NCBI RefSeq assembly: GCF_025370935.1
Contig: NC_133473.1
Location: 1,343,359 to 1,407,358, forward strand
Direction of reading: 5' to 3'
Length of the DNA stretch: 64,000 bases
Source: Choristoneura fumiferana
Taxonomy: Eukaryota > Arthropoda > Insecta > Lepidoptera > Tortricidae
The notes under the pieces were generated by a model, which saw nothing but the letters and a program-made list of their open reading frames with translations, was not told the DNA's origin and ran no database searches. Below, piece by piece: positions 21,722 through 33,629 of this stretch (position 1 is the first letter of the stretch; each line of letters begins with the position of its first letter). The position numbers and the translations under genes are program-made.

Positions 21722-21905
21722 ATGGGAATTGCGAAACTAAAGTGGCAGTGGGCGGGGCACATTGCTCGCAGGACTGATGGTCGATGGGGTCAGAAGGTTC
21801 TCGAATGGCGTCCGCGGACCGGGAGACGAGCTGTCGGTAGGTCTCCAACAAGATGGAGCAACGACCTGGTTAAGATCTTGGGATCACGTTGGATACGGAA
21901 AGCAC
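21722..21905 (+). pseudogene. RTE-type LINE ORF C-terminal fragment
   Basis: Encodes KLKWQWAGHIARRTDGRWGQ, KVLEWRPRTGRRAVGRSP and TRWSNDLVKILGS. It lacks the usual end of the ORF and the tail, so it is truncated on both sides. Confidence 0.7.
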
Positions 21906-22159
21906 TGTGTGAAGAACAATAACTTGAATTTTCTCATTTTCACGATTTATCGCTTACTGTACTCCGCGCTCAATCGTGACCGGGCCGTGACGGTAAATCG
22001 GTGCATATAAAAGTATTTTGGAGGCAGTGATCATTGCACAAATGCACATGCACGCTTGGGAAGTTTCAAACAGGGCCGGAGTTCCACGGACTTTGAGGCT
22101 AGCTGGCTAACTGACTTCGTTATGTTCTTTATAGCATATTAGTCTGCATTCATTCGAAT

Positions 22160-23100
22160 CTTCTGTACATTACACATTACATAGTCCTACTGATTATATA
22201 TATTACGTGTGTGAATATGCTCCTTTATACTAATACAGATGGACGTATTTAGGGGAAATTAGATACGTATGTGTAAGCCTAATAATAACTAATAACACTA
22301 TTAATAACATACATAATATTAATATATCATATCATCATAATTATATCGCATACAATAATATGTATCTATCTAGACGTCACTATGATTAAACTTTAGTACC
22401 TATAGTAAACTGTACGATTCAATAAATTGTGTAAGCAGTATGGTCAATAACAGATTATACTAAAGTTATAATAAATATTAATTGTTCTAGTATGTATTAG
22501 CAATAACTCTTATTTCTATGAAATACAGGGTTATGTCTAATATAGTCTATTGATCTTGTGTTCTTTTTCTATAAATACCCTTGTATTAGTTGCAAGCGGG
22601 TATTCGCTCGCTGACTGTCAGAGAAAACGTTGTGAATATACAAAGTGAGATTGGATGATACTGGACTTTATTCCTGCGATACGCCGATCCTGAAGCTAGT
22701 CCTTTACTTACGAGTAGAAATAATAGTAAATTAGTAAAAATATTTTTTAGTAATAATTTGGTAAAGTCCCGTTTCTATTTAACAGCCAGATCTAATGGAT
22801 AACCTACCTATATATTATACTCATACTTACGTTTGAAAAAACAACGGGTTCAAGGGTGCATCATTTCAACATTACTACTTAAATTCCGCGGCGTGCAACG
22901 ACGTCGGACACTGGGGATAGCACAATGTAAGCAACCACCGCAACAAGATATATACAAATAAGATCGCCTGCTCGGAGATTAATTGAGTTCGCTTGCAACA
23001 CCGTAGTAGGTGCCGATCCTGACAAATTAGTTGCGTGCCACAACGTGAACGGAACACAGTGGTTCATAATGGGTCCATTATATGCCAACTAGCCCAGAAC
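22160..23100. other. AT-rich segment with possible LTR- or promoter-like sequence
   Basis: 22568-22576 holds a TATAAATAC box followed by a GC-richer stretch (GCGGGTATTCGCTCGCTGAC) and a GTGAGATTGG... segment, an arrangement seen in LTR retrotransposon promoters. 22890-23090 is a separate GC-balanced stretch. No partner LTR, primer site or ORF was found, so this stays a suggestion. Confidence 0.25.
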
Positions 23101-23299
23101 AGGCCCTCTAAAAGAAACCGAAACTTGATATTGATTATCTCTTCGAAGTCGCACACTCTTGAAAGAAGAGTTCTGATCGTCGTTTCAGGATCAGCAAGTG
23201 CACATTTTTGATAATTTTCTTAGAAATAAGTTGTTAGTAAAAAAAAAAAACATTTTGAACCCAAATTTTTTTTTTGCTGAATCGTCACCCAAATCTACA

Positions 23300-23790
23300 A
23301 TTTCGCACCAAATTTCAAGTCGATGCCATTAACCGTTGAACGGGTTCCGTCCTGCGGAGACGATCCTAGCCGGACTGCCAGGATGTCACTATCAGATTAT
23401 ATTATTGTCAGTTGTCATGCAATTCACACCAGTAAGGTATGCCAAATTTCAAATCAATACTACTGGAAGTTGGTCGAGTTTGACGTGCAAGATTTGACTA
23501 CAGACAGGCAGACAAGTGGCGTTGGGCTGGCCACGTCTGTCGCAGGACTGATGAACGGTGGAGCAGACGAATCCTCGAATGGAGACCACGGACGGGAAAA
23601 CGAAGTGTAGGGCGTCCTGAGGCACGGTGGACGGACGACCTTAAGAGGTTCGCTGGCGGCGGATGGATGCGAGGGGCTGAAGACAGTCTTATGGCATGCC
23701 ATGGAAGAGGCCTATGTCCAGCAGTGGACTGTTGCAGGCTGATGATGATGAGACAGACAACGAGACAGGTGAAACTAAATAAAAGCTTTT
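23300..23790 (+). mobile_element. Repeat fused to an RTE-type 3' end
   Basis: 23300-23510 resembles 12150-12400 in reverse (CAAATTTCAAGTCGATGCC). 23505-23755 encodes an RTE ORF end (KWRWAGHV-like frame, [37 protein letters not shown]) with an ATG tail, then GACAACGAGACAGGTGAAAC, which also occurs at 33560. Confidence 0.6.
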
Positions 23791-23799
23791 ATTAGTACA

Positions 23800-24240
23800 T
23801 TACTGTAGAGGCCGGGAAGTAGGTGGTTGCCGGCCAAGCGTATAGACGGCCGAGCCTTGTATAATGCTTTTCTCAAACATGACATGAAATAAAATAAAAA
23901 AACAAGAAATCAAGCATGGCAGGACGCTAGTCTGGTCTCCCTGTTGCGTGTCGCGCTGGCTGCTGGCGCGGCGGCTGCGGAGCAGGTGTGCTGTTGGCGT
24001 GGGCCGTGCCCGAGAGCGCGCGTTGAAACAAAAGACGGTTGCATTGCCGGCCAGCGGCCTGCAAAATTGTATGAAATCTCTTTGCAGGCCACAGCGCCTG
24101 CAGCGCGATACTTCTCGGCCTATTATTTGTAACACAACGTCAATATTTCATGTAATATTTGAGAAAAATAGTGGTGGTTTCCTTTTCACTTTTGACAGTG
24201 CAGTCCGTAGTTCGTAGCTGGCAATAGAGTACTGCTGCCT
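23800..24240. other. GC-rich block, unexplained
   Basis: 23940-24110 is rich in CG and GC words (GGCTGCTGGCGCGGCGGCTG) and has overlapping open frames on both strands (60-110 codons) with no recognisable domain. Could be a CpG-rich repeat or old exon material. Confidence 0.3.
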
Positions 24241-24242
24241 AC

Positions 24243-25870
24243 TGTCACGCCAGCCTTTTAGTCGCTTATTTATACGGGTTCTCTTTTTTTTGCCGAAAAT
24301 ATTTGTTTCCCAAATATCTTATTTCCCAACTGTTTCATATTGGACAAATGTTTTTTTTTAACTGTTAATATTCCAGAATTGTCATTTAAATTAACCCAAC
24401 CTAACTTATAGCCTCGAAAGTCCTCGTGTACTTTCCAAAATCATACAACCGGGAATTAAAGCCTCTGTCTTTATAACTATGTATAACATAATAGTAAAAA
24501 AAGTCAGGACTTACGAGGATAGGGTTCGACAAGATAGTCCTAAAATGTATCCGGATTAGTTTACAGTTTCAGAAAAAAAACCTTTTATCCACATCAAATA
24601 AAAATAAATAGGTATATATATTTTTGGCGGAAAAATAGGATCCTCTTTTACGACACCCACATGAAGCAATAGGTTCGTCATATTCTAAAACCGTGCGCGG
24701 ACTCTCAAACCACTTAAACTACATTTAATAGTTTTCAACGAACATTACTCAAATACTCACATAATTATTTCACGTCGCGATATGCTCCACAACTTGAGAA
24801 GTCGAGCTGTTTGATCTAGCTACTCGCAACGGAAGTAAGGAGTAAACATCAACACGTTTGCAAAGTTAATTACTGCCGCCAGGGGGCGCCAACTTCGTCG
24901 TTAATATCACAAATATTGTTAACTTTAAGTGGGAAAGTTTCGGCTGCGGTTTTTCATTGAGTTTTGTGGGATAGTTCATATTCTCCGTATCCTAAGAGAG
25001 GTGACCGTGGAACCGGTAACAGGCATAAACATCACAGACTAGAAAACTGCCACACTCTTTTATTTATTTACTTATTTATTTTAGGAAAACAAACAGCTTG
25101 AAATAATGCATAGTACGAGTATAAAAGACATAAAAATATTACAACAGTTTCCACTATTAATAAGAAACATATAACATGCTGCCCAAGAAAGTCGTCAAAA
25201 AGATTGTCTAACTACTGGTCCTCAAGCCAGGGCCACTCTGTCAAGATCGTAGTGACTTAGAAAAAATAAACCGACAAGAAAAACTTAAATCATATAACGC
25301 AGTTTCCACACGATTTGTACCTAGTTAAGTTCTAGTTGGGCTATCCGGTCGTCAAATTATATTAATTTATAACTAACAGAAGCATTACAGACTATGGTAG
25401 TAGGGGACTTCGATTTTCGAATTCCATAGTAGCCCGAGCACTCACTGTAACAATATTTCACACCTGTAATATAACACAGACACAGAATAAGTAATAGTAC
25501 AAGACACAGATTAATTTTTTCACGTTCCTGAGATCATTCATTTCATTCATTCATTTTTTACATTTTGTACATTTAGATACAAATGCATTACTTCACGAGT
25601 TCCGAGGTATCATGCCACGAGCCGAAGGCAGGACGAGTGAAGAATGACATTTCCGCGCATGTATCGAACCAAGTTTTTCAATACAGTGCCCTTAGTGTAA
25701 GTTTTCGGTTACAAAATACGTCTCGATCGCGTTCGCGTTAAATCTCAATTTGTATGCAAACACGAACAGCGCCTCTAGCGGAATGTTTGCGATGTTCGTA
25801 TTTCCATACAAATTAAGATACCACAGAAAAGTGATGTTGAAATGAATAAAAATACAGTGAATTTTGGTGA
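24243..25870. other. Intergenic, repeat relics only
   Basis: 24300-24560 has fragments of the 5425-5625 MITE family. 25055-25270 begins with a TTATTTATTTACTTATT run and GGAAAACAAACAG, like the reversed LINE end at 32115-32290. The remainder, including 25300-25870, shows no supported gene. Confidence 0.4.
24876..24890 (+). promoter_or_regulatory. CTCF-like motif
   Basis: CCGCCAGGGGGCGCC fits the CTCF core CCASYAGRKGGCRS closely, with one mismatch at the third base. Intergenic; occupancy unknown. Confidence 0.3.
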
Positions 25871-25876
25871 TTCTTA

Positions 25877-26017
25877 GGGCCTGTTTCACCATCCATTGAC
25901 TAGTGTTAACTGTCGGTTGAATGTGATGCCGTCTCTATTTGTTGTGTTCGAATAGACGGAGACGGCATCGCATTTAACCGTCAGTTAATACTAATAAATG
26001 GATGGTGAAACAGCCCC
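25877..26017. mobile_element. Hairpin MITE, GGGCCTGTTTCACC family (second copy)
   Basis: Ends GGGCCTGTTTCACC and GGTGAAACAGCCCC; nearly palindromic through GTGATGCCGTCTC and GAGACGGCATCG. TTA flanks at 25874-25876 and 26018-26020. Better preserved than 11637-11777. Confidence 0.8.
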
Positions 26018-26020
26018 TTA

Positions 26021-27200
26021 ATGTCAAATAATTTATTGTCTTCATCATGCATTAAATACTTATACCACAAGGTAGAAGCCTGATATTTCTAAGAAAGTTC
26101 AAGAAAAAAGGCCATAACAATGTTTTCTGAGAACGACTTCGCTTTATGATCCGTTTTCCAGTTCACAAAATATTCATACACACCAATGATATTTATGTTT
26201 AAAATTTTCCGGTAAAGCACTACTCACAATTGCGGCCTTCTCACATAATGTCTGGCGGTGTTAAATCCATTTCAAACTCTGATCCACACATTGTACCTAC
26301 ACAAGCCTTTTGAAAACTTTAAACTTTACAGAAGACAGTTAAACAAAGTAAGTTCGAACTTGCATTCGTAATTCATAAGGCAATGGATTCAGCCAACTCA
26401 ATGTAAGTTTCTAGTTCGGTAAGGGGTGATAATGATAATACATGGACGGCATGATAATCCTTGCACATAAGCACGGATTATCAGGCCGTGCATTATTTAA
26501 GCGTGCATTAACAAGTCGTACATTAACTAAACCCGTCTATACCCATACTTTTCCACTGTGTTATTTTCTAGTGTCACAGGAAGCTCACTACTTCGTGCCT
26601 CTAATCAATTCCTGTGGCCACGATTAAGCACGCTTGGCGGTACGCACTAATCGCTCACCGCAGTCGCGCCAATAATTCTTATCTCCCGGACTTGCTCTTT
26701 TTGTCGTGGCTTAACGAGCTGCCTCTTCTATCGCAGGCCGAAACTTATACTGGAGCCGTTAAGGCTGGAGCTCTTGCTGGAGCTAGCAGCTTTGGATAAT
26801 TAACGGTATATGAAATTGTGTTATATGAAACTCAGGTTAGGTACTTAAAAAAAATATTTCGTTTCTTAATACTGGCATACATACTGGTTGTCAAATAAAT
26901 CGATACTAGCCAAATACGAAATCGGAATCATTGCCTAACTCTATCTGTCTGCATATTTCGGTTTTCTGCTATTTGACAGCAATATAAAGTACACGAGAAG
27001 ATGGTGTTGAAACGAATAAAAGTTGTTGAAAAAAGTTTGTGTTAAGATTGTAATTTTTAAGAAAAACTTATTCCTTGATAAAAAAGTGCATTGCATTAGT
27101 TTTTTTCGTAACGAAGGCTGTATTCACTACGCAAGTTTTACTTCATATTCTAATTAAAGTTGTAGTGAAATAGTTGGTAATAGGTCAAAAACGACAATCT
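26021..27200. other. Intergenic, nothing recognised
   Basis: Two frames (26442-26627 and 26614-26799) are open but lack domain signals, codon pattern or splice context. 26740-26790 repeats GGAGC words (GGCTGGAGCTCTTGCTGGAG). Confidence 0.4.
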
Positions 27201-27201
27201 T

Positions 27202-28665
27202 AAAAGCAGAGATTGATTGATTGATTGATTGATTGATTAAAACTTTATTTTCACCATAACACAAAAAACACAATATCGAACTATACATAAGTAGGTATTA
27301 ATAAAGTTAAGATTAACCTAATAAAGTTAGCTAAACTTTGAAACAAAAAAAAAAAAACAAACATCTTAAAATATGTGCATTAGTGGATACCATGTGCTAT
27401 GGGAAAAAAAGGCGCTGACTCAGCATAAAACTGCGGGTGACCGCAGCGCTGGTATTCTGCCAGAACCTTAGAGAGAGATCTGTGGAAATGGTTATATGCC
27501 AAAGTATAAAAGTTTCAAAAAGAAAAATAGATATAATTTATGATTAAAGTCCAATAAGTGAATAACAAATAAAGTACTGAATTAACAATGCACCTATTGC
27601 AATGCTTAATTGTATAATCCCTAAAATGAATGCGAAAGTTTGTAAGTCATTTTGTTTATTACGTCATCACGTCCAAAGCACTGAACCGATTTAGATGAAA
27701 TTCGGTATACAGATATTTTGAGTCCTGGGGAAGGATAAGATAGTTTTTATCCCAGAAAACTGCACGACACCCGCGGGATATCGATAAACGAAATTCCACA
27801 CAGACAGAGTCGCAGGCAACATGCACACAGTAAGGGAACATTCTAGGGCTGTTGAATCTTTTGTAAATTTAATAAATGCAAGCGATATTTTGTTTTAAAA
27901 GATTTTTTTGACTTGAGTTCACGAAGCGGCGGAGGTATATTATTCCAACACTTTGTGGCTGAATATCTAAAACTTCCCCTAAATGCGGCCGACCCATGAG
28001 GAGGCATTGCCAATACAACCGCACGAGAGGGCCTTACGTCACAGAGCCTTCTCTGCCCCGACCAAGTTAATTTTTTGAAGAGGTAGCTTGGAGTTTTAGT
28101 ATTCAAACAAAAGACAGGCAACATAAGCTCCTGTCTACCCGAAACTCTAAGCCAGTTTGCACTGTTAATAAATGGGAACATGGAAACGCGGAGGTATCTT
28201 AAAGCAGTACCTAGCACATGCATTCTGTACCCTTTGAAGGAGACGCGTCGAACGTGCCAGGAGGCAGGGTCCAAAAGCAGTTAGACAGTAATTCAATTTA
28301 GATAGTACAAGGGCTTCACAAAGTCTAATACGCACGTTCACACTCAATAAGTCACGCACATTGTATAAGACTTTCAAGCGATAAAAAGAGTTGCGAGCTA
28401 TTTCTACGACGTGTTTCTCAAAACGTAAATTACTGTCCAACAAAACACCAAGATTACGTGCTTCCTCAGCACGGTCAACCTCAACACCATTTATTACAAT
28501 CCTAGGTCCGCACGCCAAGACCCTGCTGACCTGACCTGAGGAACCGAGTATCATGTATTTTGATTTTGACGGATTCAAAACCAGAGAATTTACGCAAGAC
28601 CACTCAAAGATACTCTGAAGATCTGCATTAATCTTGGAAACAGCAGCGTCGAAATCACGTGGATG
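27202..28665 (-). pseudogene. 5'-truncated CR1-like LINE with nested Helitron-like insert
   Basis: Same family as the element at 1-2220. Reverse strand: VNSLVLNPSKSKYMILGSSG, EEARNLGVLLDSNLRFEKH, LSKLNYCLTAFGPCLLA and RVQNACARYCFKIPPR (28665-28165), then a frame change and ATKCWNNIPPPLRELKSKK to the stop at 27843. The 3' UTR (27240-27620) has the conserved hairpin region and ends in an AATC-repeat tail (27205-27236, GATT on +). A Helitron-like piece (27618-27838: ATGCGAAAGTTTGTAAGTC ... GACAGAGTCGCAGGCAAC) lies directly after the ORF. Confidence 0.75.
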
Positions 28666-28789
28666 GAAAGATAAATAAAAAAAGAGACGTGACTTTGAAC
28701 CCAGATCGCACGTCTGGAAGAAGAAAAATCCTCGAGTGGCGATACAAACTAAATAAGGGTTCCTAGTTGACTACGGAACCCTAAAAAAG

Positions 28790-28945
28790 AAGCTATGTAC
28801 CTCCTATTAGATGGACCAACGACATCGTGAGCGTTTGGGCAACCGGTGGACGCAAGTGGCGAGGTCATTCACTGTGGCGTTCTAAGAGGGAGGCCTTTGT
28901 TCAGCAATGGACGTTTTCCGGCTGAAAATGATAAGTTTTCCGGTA
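28790..28945 (+). mobile_element. RTE-type LINE 3' end, diverged
   Basis: CCTCCTATTAGATGGACCAA (RPPIRWTND-like frame), AAGTGGCGAGGTC and GAGGCCTTTGTTCAGCAATG: a decayed copy of the RTE ORF end. Confidence 0.5.
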
Positions 28946-29144
28946 AAGGAAATTATCATCCTCTCTATAAGTGTACTAGGAAGGCAGCAGTTCGATAGGG
29001 AGTAGCGACCGATAGTGAAAAACAACAATCCTCCAGCATGACCACGACCGCTCTGTTGAGAGTATGGTAGGTAAAACTTATCTACTTAACTACAAGCAAT
29101 TACTTTGCTCACCCGCGACCATACGATTCATTGATATGGACTTC

Positions 29145-29465
29145 TGATTCAATTCAAATTCAAATTCAAAACATTTATTCAGTAAATAGGCCGCAATGGG
29201 TACTTTAAAACGTCATTTTTTTAAACTACCAGCGCTTTCGGAAAGACCATCATTGCCAAGAAGAATGCGCCGCAAGAAACTTGGCAGAAAGTCTATTTTT
29301 CAACATAAAATAATTACAAATAAAATACTTAAAAACTATTATACAATAAAATTTTAAAAAAATACAAAAAAATAATAATACAGGGGTGTATGGGTCCCTT
29401 AGTTACAAAACTAAACACTAACTATTATCTACGTTCAGAGGAAGTGTAGACTGCTTCCACCGTCA
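29145..29465 (-). mobile_element. LINE 3' end with GAATTT-type tail
   Basis: Starts with an (AATTCA)n run at the left (the tail, reversed), AACATTTATTCAGTAAATAGG, GACCATCATTGCCAAGAAG and GCGCCGCAAGAAACTTGGC. Same 3' end on + at 30905-31255. Confidence 0.6.
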
Positions 29466-29475
29466 TTAATTAAAT

Positions 29476-29740
29476 ATATTTATATATATATATATATATT
29501 ATTTAATAATTTAATTAGTTGTAAAATTAATAATTTGATTCTGAAACACTTGCTGCATCTGGAGCCTCTCCCTCGCAACATCCCCGCGCCGCTAGCTCTC
29601 CCGCTCCCGCTCCCGCTCCGCCCGCCCAGGAGCACAGCCCCGGCCCCTCTCACCTCCACTGCTCTAATTAATTTACTCCACGGAACCTTAACATGGCGCT
29701 CCCGGCGAAAAAAATACACTTCACTCCTTCCTGATGAGAT
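29476..29740. other. (TA)n and unexplained GC-rich stretch
   Basis: 29476-29501 is an AT dinucleotide run. 29570-29700 is very GC-rich with CTCCCG repeats (CTCCCGCTCCCGCTCCCGC) and CGGAACCTTAACATGGCGC. It looks like foreign composition beside its neighbours; no product recognised. Confidence 0.4.
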
Positions 29741-29874
29741 TATTTTTATTATAAGCCTTTACGAATTTCCTGGAGGAATTCTTTGAGTACAAAAATATAG
29801 GTATTTATTTCTTGTTATTTCGCGGGTTTATTCTCAAAGAGTGTTATGTATACCACAACTAACGTTTACCCGCG

Positions 29875-30010
29875 GCTTCGCTCTATTTCAGCCTATATAT
29901 GTCCCACTGCTGGGCAAGCACAGGCCTTGTCAGAATGAGAGTGCTCAGGCCTTAGTTCCCACGCGGGCACAGTCCGGATGAGGAACTGCACACACATCAA
30001 ACACAGTATA
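29875..30010 (-). mobile_element. SINE type A fragment, diverged
   Basis: Reverse of the SINE A 3' half: CAGCCTATATATGTCCCACT, GTTCCCACGCGGGCACAGTC. Confidence 0.6.
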
Positions 30011-30035
30011 TGATGATGATGATGTCCTCCATGTC

Positions 30036-30600
30036 GTGTCCGACAAAGGCGAACCTTTAGAATTGTTTATTATGTGCCCGAATATGGCTGGCAAGCCAAA
30101 CTTAGTCTTAAAGGTCCTATTACAGTATATAAATAGGAGACAGCAGGGAGACCCATTAGACCCAGTGATGTTTAGTCTCGCCATCCATCCCATTATATCC
30201 TCACTTGCAGGTAGGATCTTGTGCAAGGTCCGACCGGATTGCTACCACCATCTGCCCGCTAATCCTGCCTGTTGTGTTTCAGCGTGGAGAGTAAGACAGC
30301 CGGTGAAATTACTGGCACTTGAGGTATCCCATCTTAGGCAACGCATCTGCAATACCCTGGCCCGGCTTATCCGTCCGGCCCTCACCACTGCATCGATCCC
30401 AGCTACCCTAGAACCATGTGGTTTGTCGAGAGACGATGGAAATAGGCCTGATGGTGTCACTTTGGTGCCGTGGACGTTGGGGCGGTCTTTAGTTTGGGAC
30501 GTGACCTGTGTCGATACTTTTGCCGCATCCCACGTCCAGGGCACCGCGCTCAGAGCTGGAGCAGCTGCCGAGTAGGCTCAGGTAAGCAAGAACCGCAAAT
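30036..30600 (+). pseudogene. LINE reverse transcriptase fragments split by repeat R1
   Basis: 30036-30203 encodes an RT palm piece ([29 protein letters not shown]; family form gvQQGDPLGPalFsLai). 30205-30360 is a reversed R1 repeat. 30400-30590 encodes an ORF end ([43 protein letters not shown]). Both halves belong to the same kind of retroelement with the middle lost. This family is different from the CR1-like LINE above. Confidence 0.65.
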
Positions 30601-30904
30601 ATTCTGGTTTGACTGACTACCATGCGGCGCATGCATTAAGGCTGTATATTGTTAAGCTTATGGATTTTAAACTTGTATAGTTTTAGTTTAATTTCTAGTC
30701 ACAGGCTCGCGACGTCGAAGTTCCCAAGACGATCCCATAGAGCTTATGGGAACGGAAGCAATACCATGCCCTCGGTACCGCTCTGCTTTCAGAGCATGAC
30801 ATGAGTTCGTGTAAGCTAATTTTGGGGGCGGCAGACGTGAGCTTGCCTTCGGAATCCAAAAGCTTAATGGTTACTTGACCTGAAATGTAAATTTCAGAAT
30901 TAAA

Positions 30905-31255
30905 TTATTATTATTTATTTTTTTATTTATGACGGTGGAAGCAGTCTTCACTTCCACTGAACGTATATTTAGTTAGAGTTTATTTTTGTAACTAAGGGAC
31001 CCCATACATCCCTGTATTATTATTACTTTTTATTATTTTTTTGTATTTTCTTTTATTTAATTGTATACTGTAGTTTTTAAGTATTTTATTTGTAATTATT
31101 TTATGTTGAAAAAATGACTTTCTGCCAAGTTTCTTGCGGCGCATTCTTCTTGGCAATGATGGTCTTTCCGAAAGCGCTGGTAGTTTAAAAAATTACGTGT
31201 AAAAGTGCCCATTGTGGCCTATTTACTGAATAAATGATTTTGATTTTTGCATTTG
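30905..31255 (+). mobile_element. LINE 3' end
   Basis: TATGACGGTGGAAGCAGTC, AACTAAGGGACCCCATACAT, TTCTTGCGGCGCATTCTTC and CTGAATAAATGATTTTGAT: the forward counterpart of 29145-29465. Confidence 0.6.
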
Positions 31256-32820
31256 AAACGATGGGGCCGTGGTCAACGGACACAATAAAAGTTTTAAAAG
31301 CCTTGTCTAGGAGGTTAGTTCGGGCTTCGGGCGGTTATCCGCGTAAAGAATAGGGATAGCTATACAAAGAGGTAATGCGGCCTGCGTTTTGGGATACATG
31401 CCAGTGACGTCTCATGACGACGTGTTTGCCTTATAAAATAATGCTACCTAGGTATAAAGTTAGTTAATAATTGAATTTATCAGTGTCAGAATTATTATCA
31501 AAATAAATTACAATCGAGTTTAAATAGTAGATTCGTTATTTAATGTAGGGGTTTGAAAATGCGGGTCGGAATTATTTCGAATCATCGATTGATAACTATA
31601 ATATTAATATCGTCCTGAGGACAGATTTCAATTTTGTATCTGTGTGTGCATTATGTGTAATACTAATAACTATCCCTGAAGAGTACGCGCCGACTTTCCC
31701 CGACTATATCCTCAAATAAAGGTGTTTATCCACCCTCGCATATTCCAGTCACGCCTTCCCTGAAAGCGTCTAAGATTGAATAAAACCGACCTTTACCCCG
31801 CTCATCCAAAAAAGGCGTATGTGCGCAGGAGTCTCCAATACACATACGTCATATTGAAAAACAAAGATGGCTGCGTTATCGAATCATCTTCAGATCACCC
31901 GGCCGATTGAATCAGTGTTTCGTGTATTTACGGCGTATTGATTATTTTGGCAAAAGGTCGGGTTGTGTAGGACTATTGAATGCTCTAGGGATTGTCACAG
32001 AGCTCCGAAAGCTTTTTTTAACAGACGCGATTTAAAGGATGGTTGTCAGCTTATATTTACAGTTGAACCAATTAAATCATGACCAACGGTGGAACGGTGC
32101 TACGAATGTCAAAAATAACATAGTTTTTTTATTTATTTATTTAGGAAACAAACGGATACACTTCACAATGCAGCAAGTTACATAAATTATTTAAGAATCA
32201 ATAGTTCCATTAATTATAAAATAAACTATAACTAATGTAAGCGCAAAACAAAACATTCAATTAGGTGATTAGGTGCATATTTATTACCTTCAACCAGCAT
32301 GACACAGTATCTAAGAAAAACAAGCTATCAAATGTAGAGAAAAAGTATTCAGCATTCCAACATTACATTACTCTGTAGTAGTATCATACTAAATATTTAT
32401 AACTTAGCAAATTCATTATTGAATCGTGAATAAGGCATTTAGTGTCACCATGTGTCACGTAGCGCTAAACATCCTGTTGACAACCCAATCCAATGAGAGC
32501 TGCATTTTAGTTACGCTAGTTGCTGTTAGAGGGCGCTGTTATTAATTTTTTTAAATAATCACTTACAATGTTAGCAAAAGGGTCTAGCAGGCTAAGCGAA
32601 CTAGAAGTGCCCCAACGACGGATCTGGTCATTCTTTCAGGTGGTGTACTGGCAAGTCCTAAGAACACTCTATGCTTAATATTAGTACTCGATCTTCTTTT
32701 GTTTTCGAGTTATTCAGGATAATGTAAAATCATCAGCGTATCATTGAGTGGCATATTTTGTAAACTGTTCAAGTTAGATTAACCAAACAAAATAATATTT
32801 GACAATAATAAAACACATAC
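31256..32820. other. Intergenic with a reversed LINE-end-like segment
   Basis: 32115-32290 begins TTTTTTTATTTATTTATTTA then GGAAACAAACGGATACAC, like a LINE tail on the reverse strand. TTAGAGGGCGCTG at 32526 is a partial CTCF-like word. No gene supported. Confidence 0.35.
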
Positions 32821-32821
32821 A

Positions 32822-33125
32822 AAATAAGATTGTTTTTTGGAATCTTTTTGTATTTTTTATTTCAATTCCAAATTTTTACTTCTACGGTCATCCCGTAAAA
32901 CCGAAATTGAAAATACAAACTGAAATATAGATGCACAGAAAAAACAGAAAAATAAGACCATCACTGGGAATCGAACCCAGGTCCTCGGTAATCCGTACCG
33001 ACCATCAGTGGTGTAGCGGTATAGCACGCGGTACGGATTACCGAGGACCTGGGTTCGATTCCCAGTGATGGTCTTATTTTTCTGTTTTTTCTGTGCATCT
33101 ATATTTCAGTTTGTATTTTCAACAT
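32822..33125. mobile_element. Inverted SINE (type B) pair forming a perfect hairpin
   Basis: 32907-33000 and 33029-33122 are exact reverse complements (94 bp each) around a 28-bp loop. Each arm includes the SINE B head with GGGTTCGATTCCCAG. The left arm continues out to the SINE tail (32822: TTGGAATCTTTTTGTATTT); the right arm is cut short. Confidence 0.9.
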
Positions 33126-33340
33126 ACAAAATACATATTTTTAACCCGCATCCTTTCCTTATACTTCATTATGTAAAAAAACATTTCATTTTTCTTCAGA
33201 TTTTTTTTACTTCTAGCGGAGGTACACCATAAAAAATATGCATGGCTAGCCATTAGTACCCGCTACATACACATCTAAAAATATTTGCGTAAATCTTCGT
33301 GCGTCATGTCAAAAATAAACATTATCGAATAAGTAGTTAC

Positions 33341-33523
33341 GAGCATATGTAAATAAAGTACTAGTGCATGATGTAGATATGTTAGTATGTAGGTATGTTA
33401 TCCATTTTCTAACACAAAATGCAAATAAAACATATGCAGCTCCAATATGTGTCAATTGTTATCAAAGGTTATATACCTACATAATATCTACATCCTGCAC
33501 TAGTACTTTATTTACATATGCTC
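33341..33523. mobile_element. Small MITE
   Basis: GAGCATATGTAAATAAAGTA on the left and TACTTTATTTACATATGCTC on the right; arms of ~42 bp extended by GTGCATGATGTAGATAT and its mirror. Confidence 0.65.
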
Positions 33524-33629
33524 GACAGACAGATAGACAGACAGACAGACAGACAACGGGACAGGTGAAACTAAATAAAAGCCTGTAAAAAGAAATACTT
33601 TATAAAACCCTGCTTCCAAATAAATTAAT

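Noticed and set aside
23935..24120. Overlapping minus-strand frames in GC-rich DNA as a gene
   Set aside because: Both strands are open because stop codons are rare in GC-rich sequence; no domain recognised.
26442..26799. Two overlapping frames of ~60 codons
   Set aside because: No homology I recognise, no splice or initiation context, surrounded by intergenic DNA.
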